The notes under the pieces were generated by a model. That model saw only the letters and a list, made by a program, of their open reading frames with translations. It was not told the DNA's origin and made no database searches. A stretch of DNA of 64,000 nt from Silvania hatchlandensis (GTDB taxonomy: Bacteria > Pseudomonadota > Gammaproteobacteria > Enterobacterales > Enterobacteriaceae): NCBI RefSeq assembly GCF_025564065.1, contig NZ_JAMGZK010000051.1, positions 124,001 to 188,000 of the forward strand, given 5' to 3'. Below, piece after piece: positions 55,123-63,817 of the stretch; positions within the stretch are counted from its first letter, which is position 1, and every line of letters begins with the position of its first letter. The position numbers were made by a program, and so were the translations under genes.

Positions 55123-55140
55123 CGGGCGCCGAAGCGCCCG
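55123..55140 (-). promoter_or_regulatory. UUCG hairpin between transporter and enzyme genes
   Basis: On the minus strand CGGGCGC-TTCG-GCGCCCG, a 7-bp GC stem with a C(UUCG)G tetraloop, sits between the DUF4310 and amidohydrolase genes, 19 bp before the latter. Without a T-run it is more likely an RNA stability element than a terminator. Confidence 0.6.
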
Positions 55141-55146
55141 TTGAGA

Positions 55147-55788
55147 TTAGATCGCCACCGGGAACAGCGAACCGAGGATCATCGCCCCAAGGATCGCACC
55201 GCCGGTAATCGGCTTCTGCCAGAGGTAGAACAGCAGGGCACCCACCAGCGAACCGATGCCGATAGGAATCGAGGCGGTCATCGCGCTGAGGATAATCAGT
55301 GGCCCGAGGAAGCGGCCGGAGGCGTTACCGGCCCCCATCATCACGTCTGCCCCGTAGGTGGAGTCGCTCTGGTTGATGGTGAACTTACGCGCCAGAATGA
55401 TCAGGTAGCCAATCGCCAGACCAATCACCAGGCCGGTCACTAACGAGGCCGCGAAGTTGGCCACCGGGAAGACAATGCCCGCCCCCAGCAGCAGCGCCGG
55501 AACCCCAAGGCCGACCCCGGTCTGGATGGCCCCGCCGATATCGAGGATCCCTACCAGCGAGCCTTCGATAATGCGTGCAAACAGGAAGCTGGCACCGAAC
55601 GCCGCCACCGCGCCGTACACGCCGGTGTCGATACCAGCTTTCAGCATCGCCACGAAGGCCACTTCGTTAAACGCGCCGATGCCGTACAGGTAGTACATGT
55701 GCGTCCCGGCGAACACGCCGGAAGAGAGCAGGCCAACGAAGATCGGGAACGACCAGTCGGCATACCAAAAACCTTTATTCTGTTCCAT
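55147..55788 (-). CDS. DUF4310 membrane protein
   Basis: A 213-residue protein with about six membrane segments and Gly-rich loops (FVGLLSSGVFAGTHMYYLYG, AIQTGVGLGVPALLLGAG). It matches the DUF4310 pattern as I know it; the function is unpublished to my knowledge. Always found with DUF4311, DUF4312 and an SFCGS protein, so it is likely one half of a membrane permease. It follows the DUF4311 gene by 13 bp. Confidence 0.75.
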   Translation of the reverse strand: MEQNKGFWYADWSFPIFVGLLSSGVFAGTHMYYLYGIGAFNEVAFVAMLKAGIDTGVYGAVAAFGASFLFARIIEGSLVGILDIGGAIQTGVGLGVPALLLGAGIVFPVANFAASLVTGLVIGLAIGYLIILARKFTINQSDSTYGADVMMGAGNASGRFLGPLIILSAMTASIPIGIGSLVGALLFYLWQKPITGGAILGAMILGSLFPVAI

Positions 55789-55801
55789 TGCGAGGCTCCT
55801 G

Positions 55802-56578
55802 TTACTTGCCGCTGAGCGAGTTATGGATCATGTCGAGCCAGTTCGGCACGGTCAGATGGAAGGATTCGATCATCTTCATGTCGAAGCCGCGGAAGAAGCC
55901 GCTCAGGACGAACAGCACTACGATGGCGCCCATCATCACTTTGGTGATACGGTTCCAGCCGCTCTCTTCCACGCCTTTGCCGATCAGAATGCCCAGCACC
56001 AGACCCGGCACGGCGTTACCCATAATCAGCTGCGCTGCGCCGCCAAACACGGTGGCCCAGAAGCCCGATTTTTTGCCTGCGTCAATCGCCGCCAGCCAGA
56101 AGATCACCGGCATCACCGTGTTAACCAGCAGATTCGCCGCCGGAACCAGCACCTTCACTGCCGTCACCTGCAGTGCCGCTGGCACCGAGGAGGCTGTCAG
56201 GTTCAGGAAAGTGACCACCAGCATGCCGATCACGCCGCAGGCGATGGCCATTTTCTTCGGATCGTGCAGCGTCTCGCCGACGTTGCGGTTTTTCAGCATC
56301 AGTGCCGCGGCACCCCAGTTAGGGATGATGCGATGGTCCACGTCCTGGGTGAACGCACCCGCCGCCACCGACGAGGCCCAGGCGTTAAAGAAGAATCCCA
56401 GACCGAAGGAGAAGTGAGAAGCCGGATCGCCTTCACAGGAGTTCAGCTCCCCCAATGTACGAAACGCGCCCATACCTTGTGTGGTAGGCGCATGAAACAT
56501 GCGTGCAGCCCCGGCACCCACACCGACGCCAACCAGGCCGCCGATGATGAGCGATTTTATTAAAATTATCAGGAACAT
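55802..56578 (-). CDS. DUF4311 membrane protein
   Basis: A 258-residue protein with six or more membrane segments. It opens with IIGGLVGVGVGAGAARMFHAPTTQGMGAFRTLGELNSCEGDPASHFSFGLG-type residues (shown here in part), a distinctive conserved loop with a Cys and a Gly-Asp. Together with DUF4310 it probably forms the transport channel. No similarity to classical PTS IIC or MFS is visible to me. Confidence 0.75.
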   Translation of the reverse strand: MFLIILIKSLIIGGLVGVGVGAGAARMFHAPTTQGMGAFRTLGELNSCEGDPASHFSFGLGFFFNAWASSVAAGAFTQDVDHRIIPNWGAAALMLKNRNVGETLHDPKKMAIACGVIGMLVVTFLNLTASSVPAALQVTAVKVLVPAANLLVNTVMPVIFWLAAIDAGKKSGFWATVFGGAAQLIMGNAVPGLVLGILIGKGVEESGWNRITKVMMGAIVVLFVLSGFFRGFDMKMIESFHLTVPNWLDMIHNSLSGK

Positions 56579-56599
56579 CTGTCTGCCCTTTTAGTCATT

Positions 56600-56899
56600 T
56601 CAGCGTTGCGTGACAAAATCGACCTTATCAAGGTTGATGGCGGTCACGTTGACGGTCACGTCCAGCTCCACGCTGTAGGTGCGTCTTTCCCGGCGCAAAA
56701 AGAAAAACAAAAATGCCTCTTTGCGTACCGCTTCTCGCGCATGAATAACCTGCACGTCCTGTGGCTCTATGCGCAGTAGGATATGGGGCGAGGCTTTCAT
56801 CACCTCAGCCTGTACGTGGTTCAGTGCGTCAGCAAAGGCGCGGGCTTTCGCCTCGCCTTTGCCGCTCACTCTCACCCTGGTGGTGAATTGTTCTTTCAT
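56600..56899 (-). CDS. DUF4312 family small protein
   Basis: A 99-residue soluble protein starting MKEQFTTRVRVSG; ATG 56899 is preferred to 56926. Strands such as HILLRIEPQDVQVIHARE and YSVELDVTVNVTAINLDKV suggest a beta-rich fold. It overlaps or abuts the SFCGS gene stop (3 bp). Its constant partnership with DUF4310/4311 implies a cytoplasmic permease subunit. Confidence 0.7.
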   Translation of the reverse strand: MKEQFTTRVRVSGKGEAKARAFADALNHVQAEVMKASPHILLRIEPQDVQVIHAREAVRKEAFLFFFLRRERRTYSVELDVTVNVTAINLDKVDFVTQR

Positions 56900-56901
56900 G
56901 C

Positions 56902-57264
56902 TTATGCGCCGTACTTCTTCTGCCACGCCAGCACCAGACGCTCGCCCAGCTCTTCTTTGTCCATAAAACCAAACCCGAGCACGTTGTTGCCTTCGTTGAT
57001 GGCGGTGACGCCCTCTTCCACGGAACGCATACCGTATTTCGCTTTGTAGCCGTGCTTCGTCTGGGCGGTGATAGCACCCGCGCCGCCGCTGCCGCAGAAG
57101 GAGATACCGAAGGTGGCGTTTTCGGCTTTCATCACGTCACCCAGCTTCATGTCTGCCGCCACGCCCGGTACCACCACCGCACGGCCGCCCGCTTTTTCAA
57201 CGCCTGCGGCCACTTTCTGCCCTTTACCCAGGCGATCGCCAATAACGACTGTAATCTGTTCCAT
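56902..57264 (-). CDS. SFCGS family glycine-rich protein
   Basis: A 120-residue protein that opens MEQITVVIGDRLGKGQKVAAGVEKAGGRAVVVPG, a Rossmann-like or EIIB-like beta-alpha start, and carries the signature ISFCGSGGAGAITAQTK followed by KYGMRSVEEGVTAINEGNNVLGFGFMDKEELG. The conserved Cys in SFCGS could be catalytic or phosphorylated by analogy with EIIB, but that is speculation. AAGGAGC lies 7 bp before ATG 57264. Confidence 0.72.
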   Translation of the reverse strand: MEQITVVIGDRLGKGQKVAAGVEKAGGRAVVVPGVAADMKLGDVMKAENATFGISFCGSGGAGAITAQTKHGYKAKYGMRSVEEGVTAINEGNNVLGFGFMDKEELGERLVLAWQKKYGA

Positions 57265-57274
57265 CTTGTGCTCC

Positions 57275-57613
57275 TTAAAGGTTATCTTTCGCGACTTCGA
57301 AGTGAACGGAGAGCAGCCAGGCCTCTTCATCAGGAAGATTGCCAAACTGGGCCACCACTTCGCGGGCCAACGACATTGAATCAGGTGAAATTTCGTCAAA
57401 CAGATCCGCTTCGACCTCCGGTAGCGGCTCGCCGGTCACCGACCGGTGCGCCATCGCCCGAACGTGGGAGGTCAGCATTTGTTCCTGAACGGCATTGGGG
57501 AGGATGTGGTGGTCGCCCAGCAGGGCAAAAACCTGCTTCAGCATGGTGTCGGCAAGCTGTTCCGTTTGCGCCGCCTGGTCTCCAACGTCGTTTATTACCG
57601 TTCCGTTAATCAC
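57275..57613 (-). CDS. Stand-alone PRD-domain protein
   Basis: A 112-residue helical protein of the PRD type: QLADTMLKQVFALLGDHHILPNAVQEQMLTSHVRAMAHRSVTGEPLPEVEADLF and a final EEAWLLSVHFEVAK, where the His in SVHFE corresponds to the phosphorylated His of PRDs. It has no DNA- or RNA-binding domain. It is the first gene of the operon, 10 bp ahead of the SFCGS gene. It may sense PTS phosphorylation or interact with the large PRD regulator at the other end. Confidence 0.7.
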   Translation of the reverse strand: MINGTVINDVGDQAAQTEQLADTMLKQVFALLGDHHILPNAVQEQMLTSHVRAMAHRSVTGEPLPEVEADLFDEISPDSMSLAREVVAQFGNLPDEEAWLLSVHFEVAKDNL

Positions 57614-57681
57614 TGGTCTTATCCCGTTAATGGCTCTGGAATAAAACTAACGCTGGTGGTTAAGAGTTTGTAGCGAGTTGT

Positions 57682-57701
57682 TTTCCACTTCGAAGTGGAA
57701 A
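57682..57701. promoter_or_regulatory. 20-bp perfect palindrome upstream of PRD/SFCGS operon
   Basis: TTTCCACTTCGAAGTGGAAA reads the same on both strands. It lies 69-88 bp upstream of the first gene of the catabolic operon. It is a strong operator candidate for the cluster's regulator or another dimeric protein. Confidence 0.7.
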
Positions 57702-57765
57702 GGGAGGCGGTGCCAGTGATCTGTGCCACATTATTGCGCTGAATATGTATTATCAGCTGGCTTTA

Positions 57766-57781
57766 CGTGATGAATATCACG
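57766..57781. promoter_or_regulatory. CRP-like site
   Basis: CGTGA-TGAATA-TCACG matches the CRP consensus TGTGA-N6-TCACA in 8 of 10 positions and is a perfect inverted repeat in its arms. It lies 153-168 bp upstream of the PRD gene, a plausible activating position. Confidence 0.55.
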
Positions 57782-57880
57782 CTATTCGGCGGCAAATGAA
57801 GGGGAGGTAAAGTGGAATCGTTGACCAACGGAGGCACAGAAATGTGATGTGGATAAGGTTTTCTTATTACGTTGCAGCAA

Positions 57881-57906
57881 ACAAAACGGGGGCATGACGC
57901 CCCCGT
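57881..57906 (-). terminator. cybC terminator
   Basis: On the minus strand ACGGGGGC-GTCAT-GCCCCCGT followed by TTTGTTT, 19 bp after the cybC stop codon. Strong GC stem and T-rich tail. Confidence 0.85.
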
Positions 57907-57924
57907 TGATGATGTCGGGTGAGA

Positions 57925-58311
57925 CTAGCGGAACTTTTTGTGGTTTTCGTTGCGCGTGGCGACGAATCCATCAGCCGCGGCCTGGGCTTCTTTCACTTTG
58001 CCTTCGCTGGCAAGCTTCAGAGCACCATCAATTTGGCCGACCAGTACGTCAAAACCGTGACGATAGTCTTTCATCTCCGCGCTGTCAGCAGCCTTACCTT
58101 CCAGCTTCGGCGGGGTATCCTTTTGCGCATCCAGCGCTGCGGTCCGCATTTTGGTTAAGGCAGATTTCATCTCATCCGCATTATCCGTTTTCTGCACCAC
58201 CTTCAGGTTATCGCTGAGGGTGTGCATATTGTCTTCCAGATCGGCAGCAAACACCGACGAACTCAGCACCAGCGATGACGCCGCGAGGATAGCTAACAGG
58301 TTTTTACGCAT
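57925..58311 (-). CDS. cybC: Cytochrome b562
   Basis: A 128-residue periplasmic four-helix haem protein. The signal peptide ends SSVFA (residue 22), so mature ADLEDNM places the axial Met at position 7; the C-terminal RNENHKKFR holds the axial His 102. The protein is full length, whereas E. coli K-12 has a disrupted copy. It lies downstream of pmbA with a terminator between. Physiological role is unsettled; likely periplasmic electron carrier. Confidence 0.94.
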   Translation of the reverse strand: MRKNLLAILAASSLVLSSSVFAADLEDNMHTLSDNLKVVQKTDNADEMKSALTKMRTAALDAQKDTPPKLEGKAADSAEMKDYRHGFDVLVGQIDGALKLASEGKVKEAQAAADGFVATRNENHKKFR

Positions 58312-58334
58312 TGCTCACTTCCTTTTTTATTATG

Positions 58335-58359
58335 AAAAAAAAGCGCACCGGAGTGCGCT
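58335..58359 (-). terminator. pmbA terminator
   Basis: On the minus strand AGCGCAC-TCCG-GTGCGCT followed by T7, directly after pmbA and before cybC. Clear intrinsic terminator. Confidence 0.88.
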
Positions 58360-58365
58360 TGAATG

Positions 58366-59718
58366 TTACTGGCCGGCGATCTTCATCTCCGGTAACAGCA
58401 CTGAACCACACTGAATATTGCTACGGGTCTCAATATCGTTGCCGACGGTCACGATATTGCGCCACATATCTTTTAAGTTGCCGGCGATGGTAATTTCGCT
58501 CACCGGATACTGAATTTCACCGTTTTCTACCCAGAAGCCGGACGCGCCGCGGGAGTAGTCGCCGGTCACGCCGCTGACGCCCTGCCCCATCAGCTCAGTC
58601 ACCACCAGCCCGGTGCCCATCTCTTTCAGCATCTGCTCAAAGCTCAGGCCACGGCCAGGAATGCGCCAGTTGTGGATGCCGCCCGCGTGACCGGTGCTTT
58701 GCAGTCCCAGCTTGCGTGCGGAATAGCTGGTCAGCAGCCACTGGGTCAGAATGCCGTCCTTGATAATGTCACGACGCTCGGTGCGCACGCCTTCGCTGTC
58801 GAACGGCGTCGAGGCCAGCCCTTTCAGCAGGTGCGGATGCTCTTCAATGGTCAGCCATTCCGGCAGGATCTGCGTGCCCAGCGCGTCGAGCAGGAAGGTC
58901 GATTTTCGGTAAACCGCACCGCCCGCAATTGCGCCGACCAGATGGCCAAACAGCCCGGTCGCCACTTCATTGGCAAAAATAACCGGTGCTTTCATGGTAG
59001 ACAGTTTTCGCGGCGCGAGACGGGACAATGTGCGTTTTGCGCACTCTTCCCCTACCCACTCCGGCGACTGCAGATCGCCCAGCGCGCGGCCAATGGTGTA
59101 GGCGTAATCACGCTCCATGTCGCCGTTCTCTTCAGCAATGACGCAGCTGGAGAGCGAGTGGCGGGTGGAGCTGTAGCCCTGCAGCATGCCGTGGCTGTTG
59201 CCAAACACTTTAATACCGTAATGGCTGTTAAAGCTGCCGCCTTCGGTATTGGTGATACGTTTATCAGCCTTCAATGAGGCCTGTTCGGCGCGGGCTGCCA
59301 GTTCGATAGCCTCGTCAGGCGAAACTTCTGCCGGGTGAAACAGATCCAGATCCGGGGCCTCAAAGGCCAGTAATTCTCTGTCTGCCACGCCCGCATAGGG
59401 GTCAGGAGAGGTGTAGCAGGCGATATCCAGCGCCGCCTGCACGGTGCGTGCAATGGCATCGGGACTTAAGTCAGTCGACGAGGCGCTGCCTTTACGGTTC
59501 TGGTGATAAACAGTAATCCCTAAGGCGCCATCGCTATTAAATTCAACGGTTTCCACTTCACCATAGCGCGTGCTGACGCTGATGCCGGTGGTTTTACTGA
59601 CGGCGACTTCTGCCCCGTCTGATTTCGCTGACGCCAGCTCAAGGGCCATGGAGACGGCGTTTTCCAGTGCTTTACGCTGCGCTGCAACTTGTGAGATCAC
59701 TTTCATCGTAAATGCCAT
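58366..59718 (-). CDS. pmbA: Metalloprotease PmbA/TldE
   Basis: A 450-residue protein matching E. coli PmbA throughout ([63 protein letters not shown]). It is the non-catalytic or partner subunit of the TldD-TldE protease that acts on unfolded peptides, microcin B17 precursor and CcdA. Interestingly the CcdA antitoxin is encoded in this window. Divergent from darP as in E. coli. Confidence 0.96.
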   Translation of the reverse strand: MAFTMKVISQVAAQRKALENAVSMALELASAKSDGAEVAVSKTTGISVSTRYGEVETVEFNSDGALGITVYHQNRKGSASSTDLSPDAIARTVQAALDIACYTSPDPYAGVADRELLAFEAPDLDLFHPAEVSPDEAIELAARAEQASLKADKRITNTEGGSFNSHYGIKVFGNSHGMLQGYSSTRHSLSSCVIAEENGDMERDYAYTIGRALGDLQSPEWVGEECAKRTLSRLAPRKLSTMKAPVIFANEVATGLFGHLVGAIAGGAVYRKSTFLLDALGTQILPEWLTIEEHPHLLKGLASTPFDSEGVRTERRDIIKDGILTQWLLTSYSARKLGLQSTGHAGGIHNWRIPGRGLSFEQMLKEMGTGLVVTELMGQGVSGVTGDYSRGASGFWVENGEIQYPVSEITIAGNLKDMWRNIVTVGNDIETRSNIQCGSVLLPEMKIAGQ

Positions 59719-59813
59719 AATGTAAGGTGTAGTTAGCTGAAGTCTAACAGAGAACCGTTTCTCAGTACGCGTCTAAACTGGTAACATTAGCCTCTTTTTT
59801 TAAGGAGCCTGAC

Positions 59814-60365
59814 ATGACTAAGCAGCCCGAAGACTGGCTCGACGACGTTCCCGGTGATGACATCGAAGACGAAGATGATGAGATCATCTGGGTCAGTAAA
59901 AGTGAAATTAAACGCGACGCCGAAGAGTTAAAACAGCTTGGTGCGGAGATAGTAGAACTCGGTAAGAACGCGCTGGATAAAATCCCGCTCGATCCCGATC
60001 TGCGTGCCGCCATCGAACTGGCACAACGCATCAAGAAAGAGGGCCGCCGTCGCCAGATGCAGCTGATTGGCAAAATGTTGCGCCAGCGCGATGTGGATCC
60101 GATCCGTCAGGCGCTGGATAAGCTCAAAAACCGCCACAACCAGCAGGTTGCCCTGTTCCATAAGCTGGAACAGATCCGCGATCGTCTGATTGAGAATGGC
60201 GATGATGCCGTAGCAGAAGTGCTGAACCTGTGGCCGGATGCCGATCGTCAGCAGTTGCGCTCGCTGATCCGCAACGCGCAGAAAGAGAAAGAGGCGAATA
60301 AGCCGCCGAAGTCCGCGCGTCTGATTTTCCAGTATCTGCGTGAGCTGGCGGAAGCCGAAGCCTAA
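59814..60365 (+). CDS. darP: Dual-action ribosomal maturation protein DarP
   Basis: A 183-residue protein matching E. coli YjgA/DarP: an acidic start ([24 protein letters not shown]) and a helical basic body ([33 protein letters not shown]). It binds pre-50S ribosomal particles and helps peptidyl-transferase-centre maturation. Convergent with mpl, with a REP element and shared terminator between. Confidence 0.95.
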   Translation: MTKQPEDWLDDVPGDDIEDEDDEIIWVSKSEIKRDAEELKQLGAEIVELGKNALDKIPLDPDLRAAIELAQRIKKEGRRRQMQLIGKMLRQRDVDPIRQALDKLKNRHNQQVALFHKLEQIRDRLIENGDDAVAEVLNLWPDADRQQLRSLIRNAQKEKEANKPPKSARLIFQYLRELAEAEA

Positions 60366-60389
60366 TGCGCTCGCGTTGCGCCTGCTGTT

Positions 60390-60421
60390 TGCCGGATGGC
60401 GGTGTAAACGCCTTATCCAGC
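60390..60421. repeat. REP element
   Basis: GCCGGATGGCGGTGTAAACGCC-type REP sequence with the TTATCCAGC complement, immediately downstream of darP. Confidence 0.8.
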
Positions 60422-60426
60422 TGACA

Positions 60427-60465
60427 AAAACAAGCCCGGTAAGCGTTGCGCTACCGGGCTTTTTA
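60427..60465. terminator. Bidirectional terminator darP/mpl
   Basis: AAGCCCGGTA/TACCGGGCTT, a 10-bp perfect stem flanked by AAAAAC on one side and TTTTTATT on the other, between convergent darP and mpl. Works for both strands. Confidence 0.9.
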
Positions 60466-61839
60466 TTACGCTGTCGCGGCGGCTTTCTTCGCCAGCCCGT
60501 CGAGCAGCTTCTGATGGATACCACCAAACCCGCCGTTGCTCATCACCAGAATGTGATCGCCCGGCTGCGCGGTTTTCACCACCATCTCCGCTAAGGTATC
60601 GACGTCGGCATGCCAGAACGCCGGCTGGATACACGCGTCCGCCACTTCCGCCACCTGCCACGGAATATGCTGTGGCTGCAGCAGGAACACTTCATCCGCA
60701 CGGCCTAACGACGGTGCCAGGTCATCTTTGCAGATGCCCATTTTCATGGTGTTCGAACGTGGCTCCAGTACCGCCAGGATCCGCGCCGTCCCGCCCACTT
60801 TGCCGCGCAGCGCGGCCAGGGTTGCCAGAATCGCGGTCGGGTGATGGGCGAAATCGTCATACACCGTTACGCCGTGGGCTTCGCCACGCAGCTCAAGACG
60901 GCGACGGGCATTGATGAAGGTGTCCAGCGCCTTCGCCGCATCGGCAGGCAGCACGCCCACATGACGCGCCGCGGCAATCGCCATCAACCCGTTATGCATG
61001 TTGTGTTCACCCACCAGCGCCCATTTCACTTCACCGACTTTTTCGCCATCCAGCAGCACTTCCCACTGGGAAGCATCGTTGGTCAGCTTCTTCGCCTGCC
61101 AGTGGCCCTGCTCGCCCACCAGCTCCTGCTCGCTCCAGCAGCCCATCGCCATCGTCTGTTTCAGATTGATGTCGTTTTCCGGCAGGATGATGCGCCCCTG
61201 ACCCGGCACAATGCGCACCAGATGGTGGAACTGCTTCTGAATCGCTTTCAGGTCGTCGAAAATATCGGCGTGATCGAACTCAAGGTTATTGAGGATCAGC
61301 GTTCGCGGACAGTAGTGAACAAACTTGGAGCGTTTATCAAAGAATGCACAGTCGTATTCGTCCGCTTCGATGACAAAGAACGGGCTGTCGCCCAGACGCG
61401 CAGAGACCTCAAAATTGCCCGGCACACCGCCGATCACAAAGCCTGGCTGGTAGCCGCAGGCTTCGAGGATCCAGGTCGCCATCCCGGCGGTGGTGGTTTT
61501 GCCGTGCGTCCCGGCCACCGCCAGCACCCAGCGGTCGCGCAGCACGAAATCATGCAGCCACTGTGGGCCGGACTGGTACGGAATATTGCGTTCCAGCACT
61601 GCCTCTACGCAGGGATTACCGCGCGTCATCGCGTTACCGATGATCACCAGATCCGGCTGCGGTTCGAGCTGGCTGGCATCATATCCCTGAATGAGTTCGA
61701 TCCCCTGGCTCTCCAGCAGCGTGCTCATCGGCGGATACACATTGGCGTCCGAACCTGTCACTTCATGACCCAGAGCGCGCGCCAGCATTGCCAGGCCGCC
61801 CATGAAAGTGCCACAAATCCCCAATATATGAATGCGCAT
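60466..61839 (-). CDS. mpl: UDP-MurNAc:tripeptide ligase
   Basis: A 457-residue Mur ligase-family enzyme matching E. coli Mpl: MRIHILGICGTFMGGLAMLARALGHEVTGSD, ATP loop VAGTHGKTTTAGM, FVIEADEYDCAFFDKRSKFVHY. It links recycled tripeptide L-Ala-gamma-D-Glu-mDAP to UDP-MurNAc in cell-wall recycling. Divergent from fbp as in E. coli. Confidence 0.96.
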   Translation of the reverse strand: MRIHILGICGTFMGGLAMLARALGHEVTGSDANVYPPMSTLLESQGIELIQGYDASQLEPQPDLVIIGNAMTRGNPCVEAVLERNIPYQSGPQWLHDFVLRDRWVLAVAGTHGKTTTAGMATWILEACGYQPGFVIGGVPGNFEVSARLGDSPFFVIEADEYDCAFFDKRSKFVHYCPRTLILNNLEFDHADIFDDLKAIQKQFHHLVRIVPGQGRIILPENDINLKQTMAMGCWSEQELVGEQGHWQAKKLTNDASQWEVLLDGEKVGEVKWALVGEHNMHNGLMAIAAARHVGVLPADAAKALDTFINARRRLELRGEAHGVTVYDDFAHHPTAILATLAALRGKVGGTARILAVLEPRSNTMKMGICKDDLAPSLGRADEVFLLQPQHIPWQVAEVADACIQPAFWHADVDTLAEMVVKTAQPGDHILVMSNGGFGGIHQKLLDGLAKKAAATA

Positions 61840-62017
61840 ACGTCATAATCCTTCTTCAATGTGGCGCACATTTTACGCATATGTCAGCAGCAGAGGAACG
61901 CATTTCAGGAAAATCTGTATCTAGCTGGCGCGATTCACCTCTGCGTAATTATTTGAATGTTTGTTAAGATTGTTTGGCATCAACAACTTTACTCCACATC
62001 CAATGCAGGGAAGAGTT

Positions 62018-63016
62018 ATGAAAACGTTAGGTGAATTTATTGTCGAAAAGCAGCACGAGTTCTCTCATGCGACCGGTGAACTCACTGCTTTGTTGTCGGC
62101 AATAAAGCTGGGCGCCAAGATCATCCACCGCGATATCAATAAGGCCGGTCTGGTCGATATCCTGGGTGCCAGCGGTGCTGAAAACGTTCAGGGCGAGGTT
62201 CAACAGAAGCTCGATCTGTTCGCAAATGAAAAACTGAAAGCGGCACTGCGTGCGCGCGACATCGTTGCGGGGATCGCCTCTGAAGAAGAAGATGAAATCG
62301 TCGTCTTTGAAGGGTGTGAACATGCCAAGTATGTCGTACTGATGGATCCACTGGATGGTTCATCTAACATCGACGTTAACGTCTCTGTCGGCACTATCTT
62401 CTCCATTTACCGCCGCGTTACCCCAGTCGGCACGCCGGTCACTGAAGAAGATTTCCTGCAGCCGGGCAACAAGCAGGTGGCCGCGGGTTATGTGGTCTAT
62501 GGCTCCTCGACCATGCTGGTGTACACCACCGGCTGCGGCGTGCATGCCTTTACCTACGACCCGTCGCTGGGCGTATTCTGCCTGAGCCAGGAGCGCATGC
62601 GCTATCCGCAGAAAGGCAGCACCTACTCCATCAACGAAGGGAACTACATTAAATTCCCGTCGGGCGTGAAGAAGTACATTAAATTCTGCCAGGAAGAAGA
62701 TACGCTGACCCAGCGCCCGTATACCTCGCGCTATATCGGTTCCCTGGTGGCGGATTTCCACCGCAACCTGCTGAAGGGCGGGATCTACCTCTACCCAAGC
62801 ACCGCAAGCCATCCGGACGGTAAGCTGCGCCTGCTGTATGAGTGCAACCCGATGGCCTTCCTTGCGGAGCAGGCGGGCGGTAAAGCCAGCGACGGCAAAG
62901 AGCGGATTATGGATATCATGCCGGAAAGTCTGCACCAGCGCCGTTCGTTCTTCGTCGGCAACGATCATATGGTCGACGATGTTGAGCGTCTGATCCGTGA
63001 ATACCCGGACGCGTAA
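62018..63016 (+). CDS. fbp: Fructose-1,6-bisphosphatase class I
   Basis: A 332-residue enzyme matching E. coli Fbp. Metal and substrate motifs are [23 protein letters not shown] and the [14 protein letters not shown] segment. It supports gluconeogenesis and is allosterically inhibited by AMP. I chose ATG 62018 (GGGAAGAG upstream), not the frame start at 61961. Confidence 0.96.
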   Translation: MKTLGEFIVEKQHEFSHATGELTALLSAIKLGAKIIHRDINKAGLVDILGASGAENVQGEVQQKLDLFANEKLKAALRARDIVAGIASEEEDEIVVFEGCEHAKYVVLMDPLDGSSNIDVNVSVGTIFSIYRRVTPVGTPVTEEDFLQPGNKQVAAGYVVYGSSTMLVYTTGCGVHAFTYDPSLGVFCLSQERMRYPQKGSTYSINEGNYIKFPSGVKKYIKFCQEEDTLTQRPYTSRYIGSLVADFHRNLLKGGIYLYPSTASHPDGKLRLLYECNPMAFLAEQAGGKASDGKERIMDIMPESLHQRRSFFVGNDHMVDDVERLIREYPDA

Positions 63017-63032
63017 TTTTTAGAATACTATC

Positions 63033-63055
63033 AGGGGCCTTCGGGCCCCTTTTTC
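63033..63055 (+). terminator. fbp terminator
   Basis: AGGGGCC-TTCG-GGCCCCT followed by TTTTTC, 17 bp after fbp: GC-rich stem with UUCG loop and T-run. Confidence 0.92.
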
Positions 63056-63463
63056 TTATCTGTTGAAATTTTATTACCAGTACTATTATTAACGTCCATC
63101 AAATATTTAATAATAACAATTCACATGCTAATTAATTGATAAATAAAAACACCCCGCGCAAAATTTATTAATTTACCCGCGGAATCATACAATACGCCTG
63201 GCGATATTTAATGAACTGTACTCTCTCTTCAATGCTGAATCGACTCACGCCATCCGGCGGTGCAGCGGCCCACAGGCGGCATCAATCCATCCCCGCGTAA
63301 TCAGCTGCATATTCCACCCAACGCCGGGCATTGGCCGCGACCCGGTTTAAAAATATTTATATATTAGTTGGTATAAACACATATAAAAATCTTGCTATCG
63401 CGACGGGAAATATTACTTCATCATTACATCATATAAATATTGGTTACTGGGAACTGGTAGAAA
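63056..63463. other. AT-rich gap with possible gene remnant
   Basis: About 400 bp without an intact gene; mostly AT-rich (several stretches of A/T around 63080-63170 and 63340-63440). A GC-normal block at 63174-63350 gives coding-like but interrupted frames on the minus strand (for example ARRWVEYAADYAGMD, then SIEERVQFIKYRQAYCMIPRV after a stop). It may be a decayed gene; I do not recognise it. Confidence 0.35.
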
Positions 63464-63817
63464 ATGAAAAATCTCTCGCGTTCATCCACGGGTATTGATC
63501 TCAATCTTATTCCTGTTTTTATTGAAGTTGTCAGATGTGGAAGCATGGCTAAAGCCTCTTTACGTCTGAATATGTCCAGACCAGCCGTCAGCCTGGCGCT
63601 AAAACGCTTTGGTATGCTGTTTAACGAGCCGCTGTTTACGCGCAAGGGCTTGTTTCTGGAGCCAACGCCGCACGCATTGCTGTTGACCAGCGAGATGGAA
63701 AAGCTGCTGGGCTTGATCCACGATCATATCGCCAGCACCCCCGCCAATGGGGAGAGCATTCCAGCGCCTGCGGCGCCGGAATGTGATGAGCCTAGATCCG
63801 TTGCATGGACAATTTGA
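63464..63817 (+). CDS. LysR-type DNA-binding domain without effector domain
   Basis: A 117-residue protein that is essentially one LysR HTH plus linker: DLNLIPVFIEVVRCGSMAKASLRLNMSRPAVSLALKRFGMLFNEPLFTRKGLFLEPTPHA. The usual 200-residue effector domain is missing; the remaining 30 residues are Ala/Pro-rich. It may be a truncated gene or a dominant-negative or small regulator. RBS is weak. Its 3' end overlaps the convergent chemotaxis receptor gene by 26 bp. Upstream DNA is AT-rich. Confidence 0.65.
   Translation: MKNLSRSSTGIDLNLIPVFIEVVRCGSMAKASLRLNMSRPAVSLALKRFGMLFNEPLFTRKGLFLEPTPHALLLTSEMEKLLGLIHDHIASTPANGESIPAPAAPECDEPRSVAWTI

Noticed and set aside
57700-57760. Sigma-54 promoter ahead of the PRD/SFCGS operon (TGGCAC repeats)
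   Set aside because: TGGCAC occurs twice on the minus strand, but no TTGC at the required -12 spacing, and the cluster's regulator has no sigma-54 AAA+ domain.
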